Origin: an uncultured bacterium
GTDB lineage: Bacteria > Bdellovibrionota_C > UBA2361 > SZUA-149 > CALKYB01
Reading direction: 5' to 3'
NCBI GenBank assembly: GCA_938003565.1
Contig: CALKYB010000182.1
Span: 1-8,044, forward strand
DNA: 8,044 nt
How positions within the stretch are numbered: the first letter of the stretch is position 1; each line of letters opens with the position of its first letter. The position numbers were made by a program, and so were the translations under genes. The notes under the pieces were generated by a model. It searched no databases and was not told the DNA's origin. It saw only the letters and a program-made list of their open reading frames with translations. Below, one piece after another: positions 1 through 5,535 of this stretch.

Positions 1-676
1 TACCATCACCAAGTAATTGCACTTCAATATGTTTTGGGCGATCCAAGTACTTCTCTAAAAAAACCTCGGCCCTGCCAAAGGCTGCCGTAGCTTCAGCTTG
101 GGCTTCTTTGAGCTCTTCGGCTAAGCTTTCTGAGTCCTTAACAATCCTCATTCCCCGGCCACCTCCACCGAAGGAAGCTTTGAATATAAGGGGGAATCCG
201 GCTTGTTTGGCGAAATTTATAGCATCAGCCAAACTCTTAAGCTCATCGCTGCCCTCCACAATTGGAACAGAGAGGGATTTCGCCAAAGCTCGAGTCTTTA
301 CTTTGTCCCCGGCTATGTCTAGGGTTTCTCTAGATGGCCCAATAAACTTGAGGCCTGCTTTCTCAACCGCGGACTTGAAGTCCTGCCTTTCAGATAAAAA
401 GCCATAGCCTGGATGTATAGCTTCAGCTCCGGAGAGCAGAGCCACTCTAATTACTTCTTCGATATTCAAATACGAGGCTACTGGAGCACCTGGTCCACTT
501 AGTAGATAGGATTCGTCAGCTTTGTAGCGGTGAAGAGAGAAGCGGTCTTCCCAGGCGAAAATTGCGACTGTTTTAATGTTTAGCTCAGTAGCGGCTCGAA
601 AGACTCGGATTGCAATTTCACCTCTATTTGCAACTAGAATTTTTTTAAATGGAGGAGTTTCGACTGAGGTGATCAT
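1..676 (-). CDS. pyc: Pyruvate carboxylase, N-terminal biotin-carboxylase part (cut by window edge)
   Basis: The 225 visible N-terminal residues read from ATG at 676 leftwards and run off the window edge. The protein starts MITSVETPPFKKILVANRGE, with the biotin-carboxylase N-terminal motif ANRGEIAIR at residues 16-24. WEDRFSLHRYKADES (42-56) is typical of single-chain pyruvate carboxylase rather than of acetyl-CoA carboxylase AccC. HPGYGFLSE (88-96), GDK (K125) and the ATP-grasp glycine loop GGGGRGM (170-176) follow, then YLDRPKHIEVQ (210-220). The family carboxylates biotin with ATP and bicarbonate, then carboxylates pyruvate to oxaloacetate in the cytoplasm. The transferase and biotin-carrier domains would lie outside the window, so a stand-alone biotin carboxylase subunit is not formally excluded. 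The gene is divergent from the his operon with no evident metabolic link. No good Shine-Dalgarno precedes the ATG, but no in-frame alternative start lies near the conserved N-terminus. Confidence 0.9.
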   Translation of the reverse strand, partial: MITSVETPPFKKILVANRGEIAIRVFRAATELNIKTVAIFAWEDRFSLHRYKADESYLLSGPGAPVASYLNIEEVIRVALLSGAEAIHPGYGFLSERQDFKSAVEKAGLKFIGPSRETLDIAGDKVKTRALAKSLSVPIVEGSDELKSLADAINFAKQAGFPLIFKASFGGGGRGMRIVKDSESLAEELKEAQAEATAAFGRAEVFLEKYLDRPKHIEVQLLGDG

Positions 677-685
677 AGCTTAGTT

Positions 686-695
686 TAGAATTCTA
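686..695. promoter_or_regulatory. 10-bp perfect palindrome just upstream of pyc
   Basis: TAGAATTCTA is a perfect inverted repeat lying 9 bases upstream of the pyc ATG, overlapping a second short palindrome TCTAGA (692-697). It sits where a ribosome-binding site would normally be and could be an operator or a small hairpin in the pyc leader. Short palindromes like this arise by chance in AT-rich DNA, so the functional claim is weak. Confidence 0.2.
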
Positions 696-724
696 GATTG
701 ATTGTGGGCTTTCTAAATTTAAAA

Positions 725-730
725 ATTATC
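725..730 (-). promoter_or_regulatory. Candidate -10 element for pyc
   Basis: Read on the - strand the hexamer is GATAAT, a 5/6 match to TATAAT, followed by an AT-rich stretch and roughly 45-50 bases of leader before the pyc ATG. A TTGCAA hexamer (751-756) lies upstream, but the 20-base spacing is longer than the usual 17, so the -35 assignment is unconvincing. The call rests on hexamer similarity only. Confidence 0.3.
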
Positions 731-779
731 AGAGTTCGTGCGGGCTGTCTTTGCAATTCTCAATCCTTGCTCCAATGGC

Positions 780-785
780 TTGACT
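780..785 (+). promoter_or_regulatory. Candidate -35 element toward the his operon
   Basis: TTGACT matches the TTGACA consensus at 5 of 6 positions and points toward the regulator gene. No good -10 lies at 16-18 bases. The best partner, TTTACT (806-811), is 20 bases away and lies inside the inverted repeat at 803-822. If this is the real promoter, a protein on that repeat would directly block RNA polymerase. This is inference from hexamers. Confidence 0.3.
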
Positions 786-802
786 TTGCGGGGCCTTTCT
801 GG

Positions 803-822
803 CACTTTACTCGACTAAAGTG
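803..822. promoter_or_regulatory. 20-bp near-perfect inverted repeat, putative operator 1
   Basis: The arms are CACTTTACTC and GACTAAAGTG; 9 of 10 base pairs are symmetric, the only mismatch being 810/815. Length and symmetry fit a site for a dimeric helix-turn-helix protein such as the TrpR-family product encoded 55 bp downstream. It is not followed by a T run, so it is not a terminator. Its place just downstream of TTGACT (780-785) suits a repressor operator. Which protein binds it is inferred. Confidence 0.5.
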
Positions 823-843
823 GCGATTTTTAGCCCGACTGAG

Positions 844-866
844 CTTAACTATTTGAAATAATTAAG
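844..866. promoter_or_regulatory. 23-bp near-perfect inverted repeat, putative operator 2
   Basis: The left arm is CTTAACTATTT, the centre is G855, and the right arm is AAATAATTAAG. Ten of 11 pairs are symmetric, with one mismatch (849/861). It ends only 11 bases before the regulator ATG at 878, and it contains AATAAT (857-862), a plausible -10 element. Binding here would cover the promoter or the start region. The outer sequence CTTAACT resembles CTTTACT inside the repeat at 803-822, but the half-site spacing differs by 7 bp, so one protein may not bind both in the same way. Confidence 0.5.
857..862 (+). promoter_or_regulatory. Alternative -10 element for the regulator-his transcript
   Basis: AATAAT is a 5/6 match to TATAAT and lies inside the inverted repeat at 844-866. 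A weak -35 (CCGACT, 835-840, 3/6) sits 16 bases upstream. Transcription would then begin about 868-872, leaving almost no 5' leader before the regulator start, which would fit the lack of a clear ribosome-binding site there. It competes with the TTGACT-based promoter at 780-785. Confidence 0.25.
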
Positions 867-877
867 ATTTATTGCGT

Positions 878-1171
878 ATGGAAAAAGTGGATTTAGAGTT
901 GTCCAGCCTAAGTGAGGCTATTCTCCTACTCAAATCTTCTGATGAAGTCTCTAAGTTTATGGAGGACCTTCTCACTGGGGGGGAGCTAATTGAGATGCAG
1001 AATCGCTGGATTGCTGCTCAACAATTGGCAAGAGAAGTTCCATATACGCAAATTGAAAAACGAACCGGTTTGAGCTCCACAACCATTGCTAGAGTTTCAA
1101 AGTGGCTGAGGAATGGTTCAGGGGGATATAAATTAGTTTTAGGTAGAATGTCGAAAGGAAGACATTTTTAA
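878..1171 (+). CDS. TrpR-family transcriptional regulator, YerC/YecD (HisR-like)
   Basis: A 97-residue protein, the normal size for the YerC/YecD branch of the TrpR repressor superfamily. The N-terminal helices carry FMEDLLTGGELIEMQNRW (about residues 27-44), followed by the DNA-binding helix-turn-helix, from VPYTQIEKRTGLSSTTIARV to SKWLRNGSGGYKLVL (about 54-88). The GxGGYKLVL tail is a family signature. I recall that comparative genomics assigned the Firmicutes relative (HisR/YerC) as a histidine-responsive regulator; its position as first gene of a his operon supports the same role here. Whether it binds histidine is not visible. The start is ambiguous: ATG 878 is chosen, but TTG 872 in the same frame adds two residues, and neither has a strong ribosome-binding site. 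hisG follows after 39 bases with no terminator, so co-transcription is likely and autoregulation through the upstream palindromes is inferred. Confidence 0.88.
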   Translation: MEKVDLELSSLSEAILLLKSSDEVSKFMEDLLTGGELIEMQNRWIAAQQLAREVPYTQIEKRTGLSSTTIARVSKWLRNGSGGYKLVLGRMSKGRHF

Positions 1172-1197
1172 AGAGTTTATTGTTATACAAATTGAAA

Positions 1198-1202
1198 AAG
1201 GA
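1198..1202 (+). promoter_or_regulatory. Shine-Dalgarno of hisG
   Basis: AAGGA lies 8 bases before the hisG ATG at 1211, in the 39-bp gap after the regulator gene. It fixes this ATG as the start. Clear Shine-Dalgarno sequences like this are also evidence against a typical Bacteroidota host, where they are uncommon. Confidence 0.7.
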
Positions 1203-1210
1203 AAATTAGG

Positions 1211-2104
1211 ATGAGTGCTCTAGCGGTAAGGACGAACACAGGTCGGCTAAGACTAGCGATTCAAAAAAGTGGAAGACTTAGTGAGAAATCTTTAAGCCTA
1301 CTTGAAGAATGTGGAATCTCTTTTGATCTGAATAAGAGTAAACTAAATGCAGAGGCAAGAAATTTTCCATTGGATATTCTTTTTCTTCGAGACGACGACA
1401 TTCCAGGTTACGTCTCGAATGGAGTTGTTGATGCAGGGATAGTCGGGTTGAATGTAGTTATGGAAAAAAATCCATCCCTGCCGATAGTGTCTAACCTTGG
1501 TTTCGGTAAGTGTCGCCTTTCCATAGCTGTCCCTAAAGATTTTGAATATAGGGAGCTAAAAGACCTAGAGGGGAAAAAAATTGCTACTTCTTACCCTGAA
1601 ATTTTGCAAGCTTTTTTGGTCGAGCGAGGGGTTTCTGCAAGCATTCAGGAAATTAGCGGTTCTGTTGAGATTGCGCCCGCAATTGGCCTTGCAGATGCAA
1701 TTTGTGACTTAGTTAGTTCTGGAGGGACTCTTCTTGCCAACAGGCTGTCTGAAGTTGAGAGGGTGCTGGATTCTGAGGCCGTGCTTGTCTCGAACTTGAA
1801 TTCTGGAGATCTTGGGCAGAAGGAAAGTGAAATTCTTAAGGAGTTAGAGTTTCGCATTACTACTGTAAATAATTCTAAAAGTTGCAAGTATATTGTTTTG
1901 AACTCACCGAATGAGTCCTTGCAGACTATTTCTGATATTTTGCCAGGCATTAAGAGTCCAACAGTGGTTCAGCTGGCTGAGGAGGGATGGAGTGCGATTC
2001 ATGCTGTGGTTAATGAAGACGTCTTTTGGGATGTCTTGGGTAAGTTAAAAGAAGCGGGTGCTGAGGGTATTACTGTTATGCCGATTGAGAAAATATTGGT
2101 TTGA
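1211..2104 (+). CDS. hisG: ATP phosphoribosyltransferase, long form (HisG)
   Basis: Catalyses the committed step of the pathway, ATP + PRPP to phosphoribosyl-ATP, in the cytoplasm. At 297 residues it is the long, hexameric type (E. coli HisG is 299), so no HisZ partner is needed. LRLAIQKSGRL (13-23) is the N-terminal signature, followed by LFLRDDDIPGYVSNGVVDAGIVG (split as LFLRDDDIPG at 57-66 and GVVDAGIVG at 71-79). FGKCRLSIAVP (98-108) and ATSYP (125-129) come next, then the PRPP-binding segment E153-T173, containing APAIGLADAICDLVSSGGT. The C-terminal regulatory domain, about residues 222-297, ends with EGITVMPIEKIL; in this family it binds histidine and gives feedback inhibition. The ATG is backed by AAGGA 8 bases upstream. 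The stop overlaps the hisD start by one base (TGATG), implying translational coupling. Confidence 0.97.
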   Translation: MSALAVRTNTGRLRLAIQKSGRLSEKSLSLLEECGISFDLNKSKLNAEARNFPLDILFLRDDDIPGYVSNGVVDAGIVGLNVVMEKNPSLPIVSNLGFGKCRLSIAVPKDFEYRELKDLEGKKIATSYPEILQAFLVERGVSASIQEISGSVEIAPAIGLADAICDLVSSGGTLLANRLSEVERVLDSEAVLVSNLNSGDLGQKESEILKELEFRITTVNNSKSCKYIVLNSPNESLQTISDILPGIKSPTVVQLAEEGWSAIHAVVNEDVFWDVLGKLKEAGAEGITVMPIEKILV

Positions 2105-3414
2105 TGAAGAAGAGTTTTATGAAACTAATTGAAAATCCTTCTCTCGATTCCTGGGAGTCTTTAACTAGTCGACCCTCTATTGATCGCTTAGAATTAGATT
2201 CAGCTGTGTCCGCAATTATGGAGCTGGTGCTGACGGATGGGGATCTGGCTCTTAAGAAATTTACTAAAGATTTCGATGGAATTGATTTGCAATCTATTGA
2301 AGTTTCTCAAGTGGAACTTTCTTCTGCCGAGAGCAGTTTGTCTGAGGAGTTAAAGAATGCAATTTCTCTGGCAAAAGATAATATTTGGAAATTTCACTCA
2401 GCGCAGGTTCGCGAGCCTCTAGAAGTGGAGACGATGCCAGGGGTTAGGTGCTCAAGACGCGCTGTGCCGATTGATTCGGTTGGACTCTACATTCCTGGAG
2501 GGACGGCACCACTCTTCTCTACAGTGTTGATGCTTGGTATCCCCGCGATGATCGCAGGGTGCAAGGAAGTGGTGCTTTGTAGTCCACCTAATGCTAGCTC
2601 TAGCATTCACCCAGCAGTGCTATATGCTGCAAATTTGTTAGGGATAAAGCAAGTATTTAAGGTTGGCGGAGCTCAAGCGATTGCCGCAATGGCTTTTGGA
2701 ACTGAGACAGTGCCTAAAGTTTGTAAAATATTTGGACCTGGGAATCAGTATGTTGATCGGGCCAAGCAGATAGTTCAGACCAGGGGGGTGGCCATCGATC
2801 TTCCCGCCGGTCCTAGTGAAGTCGCGGTGATTGCTGATAATTCTGCAAAAGCGAGCTTTGTTGCAGCTGATCTTCTTTCCCAAGCTGAGCACGGCCCAGA
2901 TAGTCAAGTACTTCTTCTCTCGGACTCCAAGGAGTTTGTTGCAAAAGTTTTGACCCAAATTGAATTACAATTAGAAGAGTTGCCTCGATCAGAGCTAGCC
3001 CTTAAGGCCTTGGAGAAGAGCTCAGCTATCGTGCTAGATTCTGTTGAGAGTTGTATGGAATTCTCCAATCTTTATGCTCCCGAGCATCTTATAATAGCGA
3101 CTGAAGAAGCAGAAGATCTAGCTGGTTCCGTGAGAAACGCTGGTTCCGTATTTATTGGACACTGGACTCCTGAATCTGTAGGGGACTATGCTTCTGGAAC
3201 AAATCACACTCTTCCCACAGCTGGAAGTGCTAGAGCTTGGAGTGGAGTATCGCTAGATAGTTATTTTAAGTTTATCACTTTTCAAAGTTTGAGTGAGCAA
3301 GGACTTAGTAATTTGGGCCCAGTGGTTGAGACAATGGCTCGGGCTGAGGAGCTCACTGCGCACGAACGAGCAGTGACTTTGAGACTGCGTAGTCTGAAGG
3401 AGAATTTGTCGTGA
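2104..3414 (+). CDS. hisD: Histidinol dehydrogenase (HisD)
   Basis: Zinc-dependent enzyme for the last two steps, oxidising L-histidinol through histidinal to L-histidine with two NAD+. It has 436 residues, full length for the family. With M1 at 2104 the zinc ligands are Q260 and H263 (in LLSQAEHGPDSQ), D361 (GDYASGTNHTLP) and H420 (TAHERAV). The general acid/base pair is E327/H328 (YAPEHLIIAT). VGLYIPGGTAPLFSTVLM and FGPGNQYV are further signatures, and the sequence resembles remembered Bacteroidota HisD closely. The start is uncertain. ATG 2104 overlaps the hisG stop by one base. TTG 2101 in the same frame would give a 4-base overlap. ATG 2119 follows a purine run (AAGAAGAG, 2107-2114) and begins MKLIENPS, close to the usual N-terminus. 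The stop overlaps hisC by four bases. Confidence 0.96.
   Translation: MKKSFMKLIENPSLDSWESLTSRPSIDRLELDSAVSAIMELVLTDGDLALKKFTKDFDGIDLQSIEVSQVELSSAESSLSEELKNAISLAKDNIWKFHSAQVREPLEVETMPGVRCSRRAVPIDSVGLYIPGGTAPLFSTVLMLGIPAMIAGCKEVVLCSPPNASSSIHPAVLYAANLLGIKQVFKVGGAQAIAAMAFGTETVPKVCKIFGPGNQYVDRAKQIVQTRGVAIDLPAGPSEVAVIADNSAKASFVAADLLSQAEHGPDSQVLLLSDSKEFVAKVLTQIELQLEELPRSELALKALEKSSAIVLDSVESCMEFSNLYAPEHLIIATEEAEDLAGSVRNAGSVFIGHWTPESVGDYASGTNHTLPTAGSARAWSGVSLDSYFKFITFQSLSEQGLSNLGPVVETMARAEELTAHERAVTLRLRSLKENLS
3397..3402 (+). promoter_or_regulatory. Shine-Dalgarno deciding the hisC GTG start
   Basis: AAGGAG inside the last codons of hisD lies 8 bases before GTG 3411. No ATG is present at this point, so the ribosome-binding site supports the GTG start and the four-base GTGA overlap with the hisD stop. 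Confidence 0.7.
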
Positions 3415-4469
3415 ATTTATTCAAGATAGAGTCTCTATTGAGGGATAATATTAAAGATTTAAAACCATATTCTTCTGCTAGGGATGAATTCAGTTCTGGA
3501 GCCGCAGGGACGGTTTTTTTAGATGCTAATGAGAATTCTTTGGGTTCTGTTGGGGGCGGTAGCTTTAATCGCTACCCAGATCCAAGACAGACTAAGCTCA
3601 GAGCTAAGTTTGCCAAGTTGCGCGGAGTGAAGGCAGAGAATGTTTTTCTTGGAAATGGGAGTGATGAAGCAGTTGATCTTCTTTATCGTTGTTTTTGTCG
3701 ACCAGGGATAGACCGAGTTCTGACTTGTCCTCCGACCTACGGAATGTACGCTGTGTCTGCAGCGATTAATGATATAGAGGTAATAGAAATTCCTCTGGAT
3801 GATAACTTTGAACCTCAAGTAGAGGCAATTCTTAAGTCGGATAATCCAAGTACTAAGATTTTGTTTCTTTGCTCTCCTAATAATCCTACTGGTAGCAGTT
3901 TGAATCGGGATGATTTGACGCTACTTCTGGATGGTTTTTCGGGTTTAGTAGTCGTTGATGAAGCTTATGTAGATTTTTCTCTGAAGAATTCATCTGTTGA
4001 CTTAGTTTCAAAATATCCTTCTTTGGTGGTGTTGCAAACCTTCTCGAAGGCTTGGGGGCTAGCGGGTCTTAGATTGGGTGCTGCTATAGCTTCAAGTGAA
4101 GTAATTGAGATCCTAGATCGAGTTAAGCCTCCTTATAATGTTAACTCGCAGACTCAAGAACTAGTCTTGGAGTTAATCGAGGATTATTCTGCAGTTGAGG
4201 TTATGGTTGATGAGCTAAGCACGCTGAAGGAAGAATTATCTCGAGCATTGGCGGAATTGTCAGTGGTGAGCAAGGTTTTTCAGTCAGACGCTAACTTTTT
4301 GTTAGTGAGGGTGGATGATGCGGATGTATTGTATGACGAACTTCTAAAGGAGAATATTGTGGTTCGAAATCGTAGTCGGGAGCCTGGGTGTGAGAACTGT
4401 CTTAGGCTTACTGTTGGAACTGCTTCTGAGAATAAGAAATTAATTGAGACTTTGGGGAGACTTTCGTGA
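3411..4469 (+). CDS. hisC: Histidinol-phosphate aminotransferase (HisC)
   Basis: PLP-dependent class I/II aminotransferase that converts imidazole-acetol phosphate and glutamate to L-histidinol phosphate and 2-oxoglutarate. It has 352 residues, typical for HisC. Near the N-terminus come LKPYSSARDEF and the substrate-binding segment FLDANEN, followed by FNRYPDP. GNGSDEAVDLLYR marks the phosphate/PLP-binding start. SPNNPTG carries N158. D183 and Y186 in VVDEAYVDFS contact the cofactor ring, and K213 in TFSKAWGLAGLRLG forms the Schiff base. An arginine for the substrate carboxylate is expected in the C-terminal segment ENCLRLTVGT. The start is GTG with a good ribosome-binding site; both ends overlap neighbours by a GTGA tetranucleotide. 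The YSSARDEF and TYGMYAVSA segments are like those I remember from Bacteroidota HisC. Confidence 0.96.
   Translation: MNLFKIESLLRDNIKDLKPYSSARDEFSSGAAGTVFLDANENSLGSVGGGSFNRYPDPRQTKLRAKFAKLRGVKAENVFLGNGSDEAVDLLYRCFCRPGIDRVLTCPPTYGMYAVSAAINDIEVIEIPLDDNFEPQVEAILKSDNPSTKILFLCSPNNPTGSSLNRDDLTLLLDGFSGLVVVDEAYVDFSLKNSSVDLVSKYPSLVVLQTFSKAWGLAGLRLGAAIASSEVIEILDRVKPPYNVNSQTQELVLELIEDYSAVEVMVDELSTLKEELSRALAELSVVSKVFQSDANFLLVRVDDADVLYDELLKENIVVRNRSREPGCENCLRLTVGTASENKKLIETLGRLS
4456..4459 (+). promoter_or_regulatory. Shine-Dalgarno deciding the hisB GTG start
   Basis: GGAG, within GGGGAGA near the end of hisC, lies 6 bases before GTG 4466. It supports the GTG start and the four-base overlap with the hisC stop. 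Confidence 0.65.
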
Positions 4470-5533
4470 AAAGAGTACTATTTTTGGATAGGGATGGAAC
4501 TATCATTGTCGAGCCGCCTGAAGACTTTCAAGTGGACTCCCTAGAAAAACTATCTTTTCTTCCCAGTGCTATCTCTTCACTCAAAAAGATAGGGGAGCTG
4601 AGCAACTTTGAGTTTGTAATGGTGACCAACCAGGATGGGCTTGGAACTGATAGTTTTCCTGAGAAGAATTTTTGGCCAGCTCACAATAAAATGCTTGAAA
4701 TTCTTGAAGCTGAAGGAATAGTTTTCTCAGATATTTTAATTGATAGAACTCGACCAGAAGATCAGGCAGACACTAGGAAGCCAGGTACGGGTCTATTGAA
4801 GAGTTATATTGATGGTGACTATGACTTGGCTAATTCTTTTGTAATAGGTGATAGAAAGACGGATGTGGAGTTAGCTGAAAATTTGGGAGCAAAAGGGATT
4901 CTCCTGGATTCTGAAACTGCTTGGCCGGAAATCACAGACCTTATTCTTGCGGGAGCGAGAAACTCTAAGGTTGTTAGAGTGACGAGTGAAACGAATATAG
5001 TCGTAGAGTTGGCGATTGATGGTTCAGGCAAAGGGGAAATTTCCACTGGACTGTCTTTTTTTGATCACATGTTGGAGCAGGTAGCAAAGCATTCAGGCAC
5101 TGATATAAGTATTAAGGTTAAGGGAGATCTTCATATCGATGAGCATCATACTATTGAAGATACTGCCTTAGCTCTTGGAGAGGCCTATGCGAGAGCCTTA
5201 GGGGATAAGAGAGGAATTGCTCGCTATGGATTTTTGTTGCCGATGGATGAAGCCTTAGCTCAGGTAGCTTTGGATTTTTCTGGTCGCCCTTGGCTAGTTT
5301 GGGAAGGTGAGTTCTCGCGAGAAATGATTGGAGATATGCCCACGGAGATGTTTATGCATTTCTTCAAATCATTCTCTGATGCTTCCAAATCAAACTTGAA
5401 TATTAAGGTCGAAGGTGAAAATGAGCATCACAAGATCGAGTCAGTTTTTAAGGCCTTCGGGAAGTGTATCAAGCAGGCTGTAGCTTTGGATGGTGAGAAT
5501 ATGAAGATTCCAAGCACAAAAGGAGTTCTTTAG
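4466..5533 (+). CDS. hisB: Bifunctional histidinol-phosphatase / imidazoleglycerol-phosphate dehydratase (HisB)
   Basis: Two-domain enzyme of 355 residues, the same size and order as E. coli HisB. Residues 1-165 are a HAD-type (DDDD family) histidinol-phosphate phosphatase: D8 and D10 in LDRDGT are the nucleophile and acid/base, VTNQDGLGT (53-61) is motif II, K105 in TRKPG is motif III, and VIGDRKTDVELAENLG is motif IV. Residues from about 168 are the dehydratase, with FFDHMLEQVAKH, HHTIEDTALALGEA, MDEALAQVALDFSGRP and EHHKIESVFKAFGK supplying the metal-binding histidines and acids, and a C-terminal SxKGVL. In E. coli the phosphatase domain has a structural zinc site in the loop before RKP (two flanking Cys/His pairs). 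Here that loop reads LIDRTRPEDQADTRKP (91-106), with D93, T95, A101 and T103 in place of the four ligands. I recall the same state in Bacteroidota HisB. Start GTG; hisH follows after two bases. Confidence 0.96.
   Translation: MKRVLFLDRDGTIIVEPPEDFQVDSLEKLSFLPSAISSLKKIGELSNFEFVMVTNQDGLGTDSFPEKNFWPAHNKMLEILEAEGIVFSDILIDRTRPEDQADTRKPGTGLLKSYIDGDYDLANSFVIGDRKTDVELAENLGAKGILLDSETAWPEITDLILAGARNSKVVRVTSETNIVVELAIDGSGKGEISTGLSFFDHMLEQVAKHSGTDISIKVKGDLHIDEHHTIEDTALALGEAYARALGDKRGIARYGFLLPMDEALAQVALDFSGRPWLVWEGEFSREMIGDMPTEMFMHFFKSFSDASKSNLNIKVEGENEHHKIESVFKAFGKCIKQAVALDGENMKIPSTKGVL
4742..4774 (+). other. HisB segment where the phosphatase zinc site is lost
   Basis: Codons for residues 93-103 of HisB. 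Aligned with E. coli (LICPHLPADECDCRKP) the ligands C92, H94, C100 and C102 correspond to D93, T95, A101 and T103. The flanking P97, D99, D102 and RKP are kept, so the loop length is unchanged and only the ligands are gone. The alignment was done by eye against a remembered sequence. Confidence 0.75.
5520..5525 (+). promoter_or_regulatory. Shine-Dalgarno of the hisH GTG start
   Basis: AAGGAG, within the last hisB codons, lies 10 bases before GTG 5536. The spacing is a little long but within range. The nearest ATG is out of frame, so GTG is the only sensible start. Confidence 0.55.
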
Positions 5534-5535
5534 AG

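Larger units (their letters stand above)
677..877. other. Divergent intergenic region between pyc and the his operon
   Basis: This 201-base gap should hold the promoters of both divergent units. It contains a perfect 10-bp palindrome near pyc (686-695), AT-rich DNA with a candidate pyc -10 (725-730), a TTGACT hexamer pointing toward the his operon (780-785), and two long near-perfect inverted repeats (803-822 and 844-866). I found no His-rich leader peptide, no attenuator-like hairpin followed by a U run, and no room for a T-box leader. Control by a DNA-binding protein is therefore more likely than transcription attenuation. Confidence 0.7.

Noticed and set aside
108..407. Open frame of 99 codons on the + strand
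   Set aside because: It lies antisense to the well-supported pyruvate carboxylase frame and has a low-complexity Ser/Pro/Leu composition with no recognisable motif.
800..815. TGGCAC resembling the -24 half of a sigma-54 promoter
   Set aside because: The required GC at the -12 position is absent (GA at 813-814), so the two-part consensus is not met.
677..877. Histidine leader peptide/attenuator or T-box upstream of the operon
   Set aside because: There is no run of His codons, no terminator hairpin with a T run, and too little space for a T-box. The palindromes are better explained as protein-binding sites.
1180..1190. TTGTTATACAA, small palindrome with a -10-like TATACA before hisG
   Set aside because: Only four-base arms and no acceptable -35 at the right spacing, so an internal hisG promoter is not supported.
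1645..1950. Open frame on the - strand inside hisG
   Set aside because: Antisense shadow of hisG, low complexity, no ribosome-binding site or family resemblance. The same applies to the - strand frames at 2638-2958, 3519-3818, 4819-5046, 6422-6674, 6972-7223 and 7224-7478.
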